Assembly: GCA_017590115.1 (NCBI GenBank)
Contig: JAGGNK010008781.1
Location: forward strand, 8,101,371-8,165,370
Reading direction: 5' to 3'
Length of the DNA stretch: 64,000 bases
From: Montifringilla adamsi
Taxonomy: Eukaryota > Chordata > Aves > Passeriformes > Passeridae
How positions within the stretch are numbered: the stretch's first letter is position 1; every line of letters begins with the position of its first letter. The notes beneath the pieces are model-generated. The model saw nothing but the letters and a program-made list of their open reading frames with translations, did no database searches and was not told where the DNA came from. Shown here in pieces: positions 49,601-59,829 of the stretch. The translations under genes and the position numbers were made by a program.

Positions 49601-52600
49601 GCAGGGCGCCCAGCCAGTCACAGGATGGAGGGGAAGCCCTCCTGCACCGTAGCTGCCTCCTGTGCTGCCCTGCAGCCTGTCACCCCCAGCGACACACCTT
49701 CCACTTCTTGTATTAGCCAGGAGCTGGTGTGCACATGTGCTCAGGCCCTCACTGTGATGAACATTTATCATCAGTGAAACAATCGGGCCCTGCTGCACAG
49801 AAATCACCACATCAGAAAAGCCAGAGAGGACCTTTTTCTCCACAAGCTGTTTTGCTCCATTAAACATTCAAGCTCCTTAATCACACAATGGACTAATTTT
49901 GTTCCACAGAGCTCTGCATACAATTTAACTCCTAACATTTATGTCTTTGAGAAGTAGCATCTAGCAACTGACTGCACCATCTACCTGGGTCACAAGACAT
50001 GGAAGAGCCAGGAAAAAAAGGCTTTCAGTCCTTCAAGGGCCAAAGGCTTAGGACCTGAATGAGCTAAATGACTCTGACTTGGTCCAGTCCATCCACAGTC
50101 CTGTCTCCAGAGGGCTGGTGCTTCACCAGTCAGCTTCAGGTGTCAGACAAGGGCAAGGTCCGGTTTTGCACATTTGCCTCAATGGAGATTGTTTTTGTTT
50201 TCTCCTTGTGGTACAAGGGCTGTGTCAGGGACAGACCACACCCACTTTTAACAGCTCCATGCAGAAGTTCCAAGAAGGATTTAAAGCGTCACAGACTTGT
50301 TGCCTTGAAATTCACTCTGCACCATGACTCAGACTGGGCAGCACAGATGGAACATTGCAGTTCTGTCATCGGCTCACTGGGTCAGCCAGAGGCCACGGGT
50401 TGTCTTGGAAAAACTTTCAAAGCATCATTTTGGCTACTGATTCTGAGGATTTCCAGAAATGCTAATGAGACCCAGCACAAATCCAAGCATGCACAAGTCC
50501 TGTTCTCATTGTAGGGGAATCCAGGCACAGACCAAGAAGGAAACACCATCACTCTGCTGAGCCCTGAGGGGAGCTCTGCAGCCACACCAGCTCCATAGTT
50601 CCTTTTCTTTTTTTCCAGGAATCTTACAGTGTGCAACTGGGTAATCAGTCATACCCCTGTGACTCCTTAGCAAGGCTCTACCCCTCACTGTGGGCCTCCT
50701 TGCACTACTCCTTCTCTGGCTGTGCCAGGGAGATGCTCTGTACAGCTCATTCTTACCACTCACTGAGTGATTGCTCCAGTAGACGGAAGCTTGGCCACTG
50801 CAGGCAATTCCAGCTGCAGCCCCTTGTATTTACACCTGTAGCCTGTGCTGTTGCCATAACAGCTTCCTTGGGCACTGCTTATATATAAATAACTGGATTC
50901 TACTTAAGGGCAGCTTTAGGAGTCATCAAGAAAAACTCGAATATCTCATAAATGTACCATCTTTAACAGGGTGAACAACTCAAGGGGATACCTAGCAAGG
51001 GCTAATGGAGCACTTTAGAAAAAGCTGCAAGATCTGGATTTTTCAGTTGGTTATCAGTTACTGGAGTTCCTGGAGTGCAGTTACAGCATTTAGCCCAAGA
51101 TACATGGTGCTGTGAGCCAGGATGGGGGCAGGCTTTGGGGGCACTCAGAGGCTGGCCCTGGGTAGGGTGCTCAGGGTTGTTGCCTGGAGATGCCCTGCTC
51201 TGATTGGGGTCACTCTGCCATCCTTTCTGGCAGAGCAGAGATACAAAGATGTACTGCAGTGAGTACTGCAACACCTCTAAGATCAGTCTGGTTCTTACAC
51301 TTTAATCTCCCCCTCTCTGACCACGGTGAGGGAGGTGCAAAGCTTGGCAGACATTTCACTCTCTTACAGATACAACATCCCCATAGGCCTGCATGCCAAC
51401 CTCTCCGAAGGCTCCCCTGTGTGTGAGGTGCTCAAGACAAACTCTTCTCTGCTCAACCAAGATGGATTCTTCCATGGAAAAATGGGATTCAGAACAGCTC
51501 TATCAAAAGGTCTCCTGAATATGTCAGAGGTAGGAGAAAGCCACATACAGCTGTACAACATGCCTTCCTGATACAAATCAGGCTGCATTTATCCCAGCAC
51601 ATAACAGCTGAGGACCTTTCCCAGATCCCAGCTACGAGCAGGCTTAAAGATGAGCCCTGCTTGTGCTGCCTGTGCAGCTTGAGCTGGCTCTGCAGCCTTT
51701 GAGAACCCATTCCTCCCTGATTCAGTGCCTGTATACACTGTTAACTATTTATCTGAGGAGGAAGAAGGGGCATTGGGACAGGTATTTACAAAGAACCTAG
51801 AGATCAGTAAAGAGCAAATGACAGAAAAGTCCTAAGTAGGTACCAGGCTTTTCATCAGCTTGTGAGAAATTTTGGTCCTCTAGGGAGGTGGCTGGTTTTG
51901 CCCCATGATCAAGGATGAACATGTTCAGGTGATCAAAACTGCATCCATTTTAAACAGAAATGGGTGTTCAACTATCCTATGTATTTAGAACATCCCCATC
52001 ATCACCATCCCCATGAGCAGTGCCACAAAGAGCCCTGTGCCCAAGGGAGGCTCTGGGTAGCCTGAGGAAGAAGGGGCATTGGGACAGGTATTTACAAAGA
52101 ACCTAGAGATCAGTAAAGAGCAAATGCCCAAGGGAGGCTCTGGGTAGCCCAGCAGTGCTGCACATCCCTGTACAACCACAGCACATCCTGCTTCCCAGAG
52201 CTAGGTCCTGACTCCTGCCTGTGAGGTCCCAGCAGCCCCTTCACTCACCTGCTCTCAGCCTTTGCCAGGTCTTGCTCTGACCCTTTTCTGCTGCACAGGT
52301 GAAGCAGGAGCTAAAGGCCCAGGTGGAGCTGTTCCATGAGCTGACAGGTCACCTGCCTCCTCACATGGATGGGCACCAGCACGTCCATGTTCTCCCAGGT
52401 AAGAAGGAAATCTCAGCACCAAGCAGGTGAGAGAGCCAGCTCAGAGGGAACTCCTCCTGCCACAGCTCCCTGTGTGGGCAATAACCCCCACCACGGGACA
52501 CCTGCTGGCAGTTGCAGTTTGAATGTTCCCCCCTGGCCCCACAGTCCTGCCCAGACCCAAACCCTGCTTGGAGCCCTGGGTCTTCCCATAGCAGCACCAG

Positions 52601-55172
52601 GGCATGAATGACACAAATGGCCAAGGTTACACCTCTTCCTCCAAGGACCAGTAATTCTCCTCAGCATCCTAATTCCACATTCTCACCCACATTGAAGGAG
52701 GCAGACCAAAGTCAGCAGCAGACTGGCCAGTTTAAACTGCAGTGTTGGAGCTTGCAATAGCTGGTGGCTCTTTCAGGTGCTACAAGAACTCCATCCTGTC
52801 CTTTGTGTTCCCACCCCAGTCCCTGCCTGCAGGTCTCAGCTTTAGAGATGAGCAAGGATCTTTTGTCCTTCTTTTGCAAATGAAGTTATTGTGGTACAGA
52901 GATGGAAAATGGAGTGAGAAGAGAATGCAGGTTTTTCCACTCCAGTACTAACTGCCTCCAGATAACATTGCTCTGGCTGTACAAGGACTTGATGAAGAAT
53001 TTGTTTCTGACAGTGCAGTCACCTCTGGACACTTTAAGACCAGAGTCACTCACTTAGAAGGGGGGCTGGACTAAAGGCTCAGTGCTGAAAGGAAGAACGA
53101 CAAGGCACCTACAGCAGAAGTTCAGGGAGAAATGTTTCCAGTATAGAAGGTGACTCCTGTACAGATGGATTTCAGCAGAAGATAAACCAAATGGAATTTT
53201 ATTTTCTTAAACACAGAAAGGAAAGAAGCCTCTGTGCTAGCAGCTTGCAGGGGACACCAGAAGCTGCTTATCCAACCCCTGACTGCAGTCTCTGGTTTTG
53301 CTTACAGAGGTCAGGCATGTATTTGCAGAGGTGTTAGAGGAATATGGGATTAAGTACACACGTGTCCCCATAGAGCCAGGCCTTCATAACTGTGACTGGA
53401 TTCCACCATCCCTGATGGACTTTTACCTGGGAGTAGAAGAAGATTCTTTTAACACAGTGGATGTGTTTACAAAGCATGGAATAAGGTAAGACAGGTATTA
53501 CTCATCCTTTTTTGTAGTAAAACATTAAGATTGTATCAGTTCCTGATAGCATCTTCCAAAAATGGAACACCATCTTTCTCTTTCCTCTTTGGAAAGGTTC
53601 AGGAGGAGCACAAAAGTGCCAGGGGCACAAGGGCTTAGGAAGTTTTGTTTGAACAGAGATGAGTCACTTTCCACTTGAAAAGGAATGTTCTTTCCAGGAT
53701 ATGCTTCTCAGCCTTTCTAGTGAAGCTGCATCAGCCCAGCATCTGGAATACCAGGAGAAATGCTGCATCAATGCTGGAATTTTAAAAGTATTATCTAAGG
53801 AAAGCATTTAAGAATTAATTTTTCATCTTCCTGTTGTAGTAGAGAAAGTTTTAAGTAGCAGGAATGAGACTAATTAGAAGCAGGTATTTGTTAAGGGGAA
53901 GCTCTGAGAGCTGGTAGTACCACAGCAGGTGATCACTGCTGTAAGCAAACAGCCTTGTCAGTGTCCTGCATCTCAGGGGCCAAACCCTGAAAGCTCAGCC
54001 CTTCCCCCAATAAAACCCTTCTCTTAAAAGCTTAGACAGTGTTTTATGGGTTAAAGGCCTTTCAATAGAGACCCTTGCAGTCACCTGTCCTTTGGGGCAG
54101 ATGTCATTACTTCCTCAGTCCACTGGAAACATTGGGATTTTTTCTTTTTTTCTTGTTGTATCAGTGGTTCTGAACACCAGCAGCAGGCTGGTATTTCTCC
54201 CTTCTCAAGAACAGCTGAGCTGGGCTCTTCTGTGATCATTGAGATAAAGACTCCAGCCTTGATTTCTTCTGAAAACATTTTCATTCTGCCCTCACATGCA
54301 GTGGCTCAGCTCTCCTGGACTCGTCCAGGTCACACTTAGAACTGATACTTACAGCCAGACTTGAACAAAGAATTGTGTGAAGCTAAGAAACAGCATGTAG
54401 GTGGTGTCCTCTAGGAGTAACATTTTGTCCAGTTATTATTGCTCTGTGATATATTCTGGCAGAATTCTTTAGCTGGGTGGTTGCCATTTTATTTCAGTCA
54501 CTTTTGTTTCTACTTAGCTGAGGGTTATTATTCAGGCTTAATTTATTTTGATAGTGTGGCATTTCTCAGCGTAGTGCTGCTCTTTGCTTTTGTTTGGTAC
54601 AATAAAATGTACCTGTAAGCTCACAGATGCCAAACACGGCGCTGGGGCTGTGCTGGGCCTTGCTGTTCCTGCAGAACTGCTGCTTGAAAAAGGATCCTGG
54701 TTTCAATCAGGAAAAGTCCTGGTTTTACTTTTGTTTACAGTTAAAAGTTTTTTAAAACTCCTCCCAATTTCATTTTAGGTAAATTTTTAATCCACCGGAC
54801 GTAACACAATTCTCTACCTGCCTCTTTAGCATTAACAGCAGTGTTCCCTCCTCTGGCTGCAGGTGGCCAGACATCTACATAGGCCTGAGCACCATGGGCA
54901 GGAACATGTCTGTCAGCAGCATCCGCAGCGCCATCGACAGCGCCGTCCTGCGGCTCTCGGCCGGGGCACCGCAGAGCAGCACCGCGACAATCGAGCTGAT
55001 GGTGCACCCAGGCTACCCCAGTGTCCCCCCCGTCGGTGGCTGTGGGGAAGGACCCGATGATTTCTCACAGTCCTGGGAACGCCTCCATGAACTCCAGACA
55101 TTAATTAAGCCAGAGCTGCAGAGCCATTATAAAAGCAGGAACATTCAGCTGTGCTCATTCAAAGATCTTTAA
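43496..55172 (+). CDS. YDJC: YDJC, YdjC-type carbohydrate deacetylase homologue (complete, five coding exons)
   Basis: The coding exons 43496-43653, 51370-51529, 52299-52398, 53308-53485 and 54863-55172 join to 906 bases, or 301 residues (human about 323). All introns are GT-AG and the frame is kept. The YdjC fold is a TIM-barrel-like deacetylase of chito-oligosaccharide type. The metal-site motifs are present: TGDDFG at 9-14 (Asp11 and Asp12), GLHANL with His61, and DGHQHVH at 130-136 (His132, His136). The C-terminal motif HPGYPS and [10 protein letters not shown] are also family hallmarks. The natural substrate of the animal protein is not established. The start is the first ATG giving the conserved [10 protein letters not shown]. 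It converges with UBE2L3, as in other vertebrates. Intron 1 is 7.7 kb, much longer than in human. Confidence 0.98.
43654..51369 (+). other. YDJC: YDJC intron 1 (7.7 kb)
   Basis: This is a long intron with no recognised gene. Open frames of about 150 codons occur at 49403-49867 (minus) and 50068-50514 (plus). They resemble nothing known and lack exon-like boundaries that I could support. No transposon was recognised. Confidence 0.8.
51370..51529 (+). CDS. YDJC: YDJC coding exon 2
   Basis: This exon holds residues 53-106, acceptor CTCTTACAG. It encodes [17 protein letters not shown], with His61, then [10 protein letters not shown]. The donor is GAG followed by GTAGGA, phase 0. Confidence 0.97.
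51530..52298 (+). other. YDJC: YDJC intron 2, with a templated insertion
   Basis: This 769-base intron contains a duplicated segment: bases 51758-51820 reappear at 52064-52126. The second copy is flanked by a 25-base direct repeat (52038-52062 and 52125-52149). Confidence 0.9.
52038..52149 (+). repeat. Short templated insertion with 25-bp direct flanking repeats
   Basis: The 25-base flanks starting TGCCCAAGGGAGGCTCTGGG are identical. Between them lies a copy of a segment found about 305 bases upstream (51758-51820) in the same orientation. The copy is exact except for a three-base loss in a GAG repeat if the match is extended left. The final TG of the copy overlaps the first TG of the right flank. 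Confidence 0.9.
52299..52398 (+). CDS. YDJC: YDJC coding exon 3
   Basis: This exon begins at residue 107 and ends one base into codon 140, acceptor CTGCACAG. It carries the [10 protein letters not shown] motif with the conserved histidines. The donor is CCCAG followed by GTAAGA. Confidence 0.97.
52399..53307 (+). other. YDJC: YDJC intron 3
   Basis: This 909-base intron shows no repeat or other feature. Confidence 0.9.
53308..53485 (+). CDS. YDJC: YDJC coding exon 4
   Basis: The acceptor is GCTTACAG. It encodes [19 protein letters not shown] and continues to FTKHGI. It leaves two bases (AG) for the next exon. The donor is GTAAGA. Confidence 0.96.
53486..54862 (+). other. YDJC: YDJC intron 4
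   Basis: This 1377-base intron shows no recognised element. Confidence 0.9.
54863..55172 (+). CDS. YDJC: YDJC coding exon 5
   Basis: The acceptor is TGGCTGCAG. It encodes [16 protein letters not shown], then [16 protein letters not shown] and SWERLHEL, ending LCSFKDL and TAA. Confidence 0.97.
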
Positions 55173-55177
55173 ATAAA
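55172..55177 (+). terminator. YDJC: AATAAA overlapping the YDJC stop codon
   Basis: The hexamer shares its first A with the TAA stop (55170-55172). If used, it would give a 3' UTR of only about 20 bases running into the ATCC microsatellite. The distal signals near 56280 are alternatives. Confidence 0.4.
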
Positions 55178-55190
55178 CGAGCAGACATCA

Positions 55191-55254
55191 ATCCATCCAT
55201 CCATCCATCCATCCATCCATCCATCCATCCATCCATCCATCCATCCATCCATCC
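55191..55254 (+). repeat. ATCC tetranucleotide microsatellite (16 units)
   Basis: A perfect tetranucleotide run starts 19 bases after the YDJC stop codon, within the 3' UTR or just beyond the transcript. It is likely to vary in length between individuals. Confidence 0.97.
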
Positions 55255-56277
55255 CTCTGAAGACAGGCAGTTGCTAACATCCAGAGAAGCCAGATCACTG
55301 TTATCTGTCACAGTCCCTGGTACAACTCACAGGAAGAGCCTGGGAGTGGACACCACCACCCTGTCAGCAGCTCCAGGCAGTACCCCAGAGCCCCAGCTGC
55401 CAATTTTAAGGCTACAACATCTGCTCAAAATGTGCCAAACTCCTCCTGTGACACCCCTCCGCAGTGCCCCAGTGCAGCACTCGCTCCCAGGGCTCCTGCC
55501 AGCAAAGGAGCAGCACAGGGACAGAGTTGGCTGTGAGACACTGCAGCACAGCACCCTGAGGGGTCTGATCCCTTCTCCTTTCACACTTGATGGCAAAACA
55601 AGAGCCCTGCTGGGGAGCGGGTGCTGCTTTGGAGCACCCACTCAGTGCAGGTCACCCACAGGTGGACACCTTCAGCACTGGGTTCTCTGAAAGCAGCCAG
55701 TCCCTGCCCCTCCTCTCGTACCTGGTGAGTGCTGCAGGGACACGTCACCCTCAGAGCCTTCCTCTGCTCGGAGCAGTCGGGTCACACGTGGCCCAGCGGG
55801 TCTGCAGCCACCTCCCGGGAGCCGCCTCAGCAGCAGGAATTGTGTCTGCCTGTTTACCTTGCCTCTTGGTGTTAAGCCCCCACTAGGAAAATAACATCAG
55901 CTGTAGCCCTTTTGGAGAGGCTTCTAATTTTTTGGATGACTTTGCAGGAGCAGCAACTGTTGACCCATCTTCTATTTCAGTAACTGCTGTGTATGAGAGC
56001 AGCAGCAACTGGTCCTGCACCACCCACTGCCCCTCAGGACAACCACGAGCAGGGCTGTGAGCAGAGGTCCCTGTGTTTGTCCCTTTTATTCCTGTCACCA
56101 GAGCACTCAAAGTCCAACAAGTCCCAGTAGTGCTGTTATGTTCTGAACTGCAGCCCTGTCATTCCTGTAAGGACTTTCACATGGGGAAAAATTCTCTGCA
56201 CAAGAGTGATCTATTTAACATAATTGGTTTTGTTAACCGTATTTTTTAATATAAAAAATATCATCATTATTCTTTTA

Positions 56278-56290
56278 AATAAAAAATAAA
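56278..56290 (+). terminator. YDJC: Paired AATAAA, likely distal YDJC poly(A) signal
   Basis: Two AATAAA hexamers lie seven bases apart, with T-rich sequence downstream (CTCTTTCTATTGC). They suit the main 3' end of YDJC. Confidence 0.55.
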
Positions 56291-56310
56291 CTCTTTCTAT
56301 TGCAAAACTT

Positions 56311-57164
56311 CAGGAAGCTTTTGGGTTTAATTACATCTGGTCAGTGAACTAAACCACTCCCCTGTCTGCTCCCCCATCACTGGAAGGGCCTCCCTTTCTA
56401 TCATTAATGGGAACTGTCTGACCTTTCCTGTAACACGTGAGGAAGTTTTTGTCCTGTACAAGCAGGAAAAACATCAAGGATGCTGTAGAAAATATTTTTC
56501 CCGATTCCTTCCTATATTATAGAAAGTGCCTTAGATGCCGGAGCCGGGCCCGGGTGGGAGCAGGGCAGGCGTCACCCCTGGCGATCCCCGGCCCCGAAGC
56601 CGCTCCCGGGGGCACCGGGACAGAGCCGCCCGGAGCGCTCACCCTGCCCGCGCCACCCCGCGCCTCCGGGCCGCACTGCAGCCGCTGCCGCAGCGCAGAG
56701 CTCCTAGGGTATGGAACTGTCACCGCGTCCTCATGGATGCTTTTAAACTTTATTATAAACATTCAAACTGCCTCGTGTTCTAAGCGCTGGATTGGCTCTG
56801 ATCGCACCCATCAGGACGTTACACACCTGTGGAATTTTGCATGCATTTCCTCACAGCTGAGCACTGAAGACCTGAGGGCAGCCTTTACCTCAGCATTGTA
56901 CTGTGAAAAAAGAGATTTTGTAAATTCGTTGTTTTTAAATGAAGAGCATTAAACCCCAAATTTACGTTTAAATTAGAGAAATGAATAATCAAATACTAAA
57001 AGACCACTGAACAGGGAACCTTTCAATTGCATAAGATATAGGGAGATAAGGAAATTTCTCAGTAGTTCTGTGAAAGCTTTAAAGACAACCCAAGTTGAAA
57101 TTAAAACTCTACTACAATCCCAGTTAATTCCCGGACCTCTGTGAAAATAAAACCACGCCACAAA
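56311..57164. other. Gap between the converging YDJC and UBE2L3 transcripts
   Basis: The stretch contains a CpG-rich patch at about 56530-56700. A 171-codon plus-strand frame crosses it but resembles no known protein. Nothing else was recognised. Confidence 0.5.
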
Positions 57165-59674
57165 GCCTTTGAGAGCAATTTTTATTAGGGTAGCAGAATG
57201 GACTTGCAGAAAGCCTATACCAGTACTCCTGGGTGTAGTTTCACCAGTGCGCTGCTTTCATTGTGGATGTTCAACTGCACGTTTAAAATTCAGCATGGCT
57301 TAGGGAACCAGAGAGAACAAGAGCTTGATTTCCTGAGTTATCTTAGGACTTCGCACTTGGATTTCTCCTCCTCAGCCTTCAGCCACACAGGTGCCGGATC
57401 CCTTTGTTCGGAGGCCGCCCCAGAACTTTGTTTACACATCTCACAGTTTAGCAATTGGGCTATGAAGAACACACCAAGAGAACTGATAGCGAGCTCTGTC
57501 TTCGTGTGAGCTCTGCAGCTGGATGGGAGCGGCTGGCGCGGCTCGGCCGGAGCTCCTGCGGTCGCGCAGCCCTTCCGTCCCTCGCGCGGCATCCGAGCGC
57601 AGCCAGGCAGACGGGCGCAGTCTTTGACCTGAGAGGCTTTACAACCACAGAGTAACTATTGAGTAGCAACGAGGGCAGCAAACTAGTGCTACAGTTTTGT
57701 TTCAAATAAAATTTAGAGAATGGTAAGTTTCCATGCCAACAGACATGATCAAAGGTACAGTGACTCAGGTGATGCAGAAGTTACACACTTCAGTTTGACA
57801 GATAATTTGGCATTATTTTATTATGAATCTGAGTGAGCGTGAATGAAACAAAATCAGTACCAACTTTCTGCAAATGAAGACACAAAGATGTGAAAATTTG
57901 GTAATAGTGCTCTCACAAGCCTGAAAACACTTAGGAAATGCAAGTTTCCGTAAATAAGGTGAATGTGGTTTAACTTTATTTACCTGCCAAAGAATCTGTC
58001 TAAGAACACTTAAACATAAAATTTCTTAGCTCCCTAACTCATAAAAAAATTTACTTTCAACAGAGGTGAGGTACTGGGCTGTCATTGTTTACACTAAATT
58101 GGAAATGAAAGCCAGAGGAGAGGGATGAATAAGGAAATAGCAAATACACAAGACATTAAAACCAAGAGAGATCTACTGCTTGACACACTAGTTCTGAAAG
58201 GTTGCAAAGGCAGAGGCTGTATTAAAACTGAATTTAGGAGTACAGGCAACCACCTAGGTGTCAGGGTTTTTTCAACTCAGCTTTCTGCACATCAAAATGA
58301 TATGTGCTCCCAGATACCCATGGATTTCTGGAAATAATCCATTCACTCAGTAGCAGACCCCAGCTGCAGAAGGGGAGACAGCAGGTTGACTGTGTGGCAG
58401 TTTGACTGTGGAGCTAGGATCACGCTCTGGGCTGGGGAGGAAAGGCAGCAGAAGCAGCAGAGACACGGCAAAGGGTGCTCAGCTCTGAAGGGAAAGGCTC
58501 CCTCTCCTTTCCTTCAGCACGCGCAGGACGGCTCTGCCTGGCAAAGCTGACGAGGCTCGACTGACCCTGAACACTCACTGAATGCCGGCCGTGTGCTGAG
58601 CACAGCAGCAGCAGCCAAGCACACTCTGTCACACCTTATTGCTCAGGCCTGGCCTCGCCGGGGGCTGGGAACAGCTCCAGGGCCGCCCCACAAACACAGA
58701 TGCTCCTGACGCATTCTGAGGGAAAACGTTCAGAGAGGACAGCAGTGCTGTCAGATTTAGTTCTTGAATTCAAAATTAACGTTTCCAAAATAATGATTTT
58801 AAATTCAAAAGACAGTTTGTCACTTTGGTACCTCTTGGTCCCCAATTTCTGGAACTCCTGGATTGGTTGCAATGTTGTTCTGTGCATGTTTCCCACTACT
58901 CTGCATAGGTATTAAAGATAGAAGTGAAGGAAGTTTGGAATCACATTCTACTACTTGTTTGCTACAAACTTTTTTTTCCAAAGTTTTCCAAGAGCAGAAC
59001 ATAAGCCATATTCTAATTCAATGATGCACACAAAAACTTGGGTTTCCCCGTTTAATAGACATTGGCCAGATTTACATCAGACCCAGACATTATTTCTGAT
59101 TGGTTTTGTGGGTTGGATTTTGTTTATTATGTTACAAACTGAAGTTCAGGGGAACTTGCAACAAGTCCCACAAAGCACAGTGCAACATTTAGAAAGAAAA
59201 GTAAACGAAACTGCCAAACACTCAATCATTTTCTGCCAGAACTGGGATATTTTTCCTAAGACATCACTTTGAGGAGGGGGTTAAAATTCAATGAATGAAC
59301 TCAAGATAGTGGGAACTGCAAGGAAAAATAAGAAATGACAGCCACAACCTTTTCAATTTAAGGGCAGAATAGAAGTCTAAGATATTTTTGATAAATTCTG
59401 ACAAGAAAAAGAAAACAGCATACTTTAAAGTATATTGAAGCAGTGATTTTTAAACAAAGAAAGCAGAACTAGAACATCTTAAATTTTAATCCTTTCTTTA
59501 CAGGTTACCTAGCCCACTTTTGATTAAGAAAACTGTAGAAAGTTAGTAACAGCCACAAGTTCACACCGAAAGGTGGCACTTGTCAATTTTCCATAGAGTC
59601 CTGCTTTACGGGGTGTCTCAAATGCACTGCTCCGATCTTCTATCATAGGCTGCTGACAGCACTTGTGTCAGATT
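57165..59674 (-). other. UBE2L3: Probable UBE2L3 3' UTR
   Basis: From the UBE2L3 stop codon, about 2.5 kb of minus-strand sequence leads to an AATAAA at 57186-57181. That length is similar to the long human UBE2L3 3' UTR. A GC-rich patch lies at about 57520-57610. Other minus-strand AATAAA-like sites, such as one near 57817, may serve as nearer ends. Confidence 0.6.
57181..57186 (-). terminator. UBE2L3: UBE2L3 distal poly(A) signal
   Basis: The minus strand reads CCTAATAAAAATTGC, with the hexamer at 57186-57181. The position fits the expected UBE2L3 transcript length. Confidence 0.55.
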
Positions 59675-59829
59675 TTAGTCCACTGGTCGCTTTTCACCAT
59701 ATTTCTTTGTAAACTCTTCAGCGTTCTTACAGAATTTTTTACGGTCCTTAGAGTATTCTTCAGCTAGGTCAGCCCGGAGGGGGTGCTCGGGCTGTGGATC
59801 ATTCACCAGTGCTATGAGGGACTGGATTA
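59675..59829 (-). CDS. UBE2L3: UBE2L3 final coding exon
   Basis: The acceptor is TTTTGACAG. It encodes [20 protein letters not shown] after a split valine codon and ends KRPVD and TAA. Confidence 0.98.

Larger units (their letters stand above)
55173..56310 (+). other. YDJC: Probable YDJC 3' UTR
   Basis: The sequence from the stop codon to just past two AATAAA hexamers (56278-56283 and 56285-56290) would be a 3' UTR of about 1.1 kb. Only the signals support the end point. Confidence 0.5.

Noticed and set aside
49403..49867. 154-codon minus-strand frame in YDJC intron 1
   Set aside because: No similarity to a known protein or transposon, and no splice or promoter signals.
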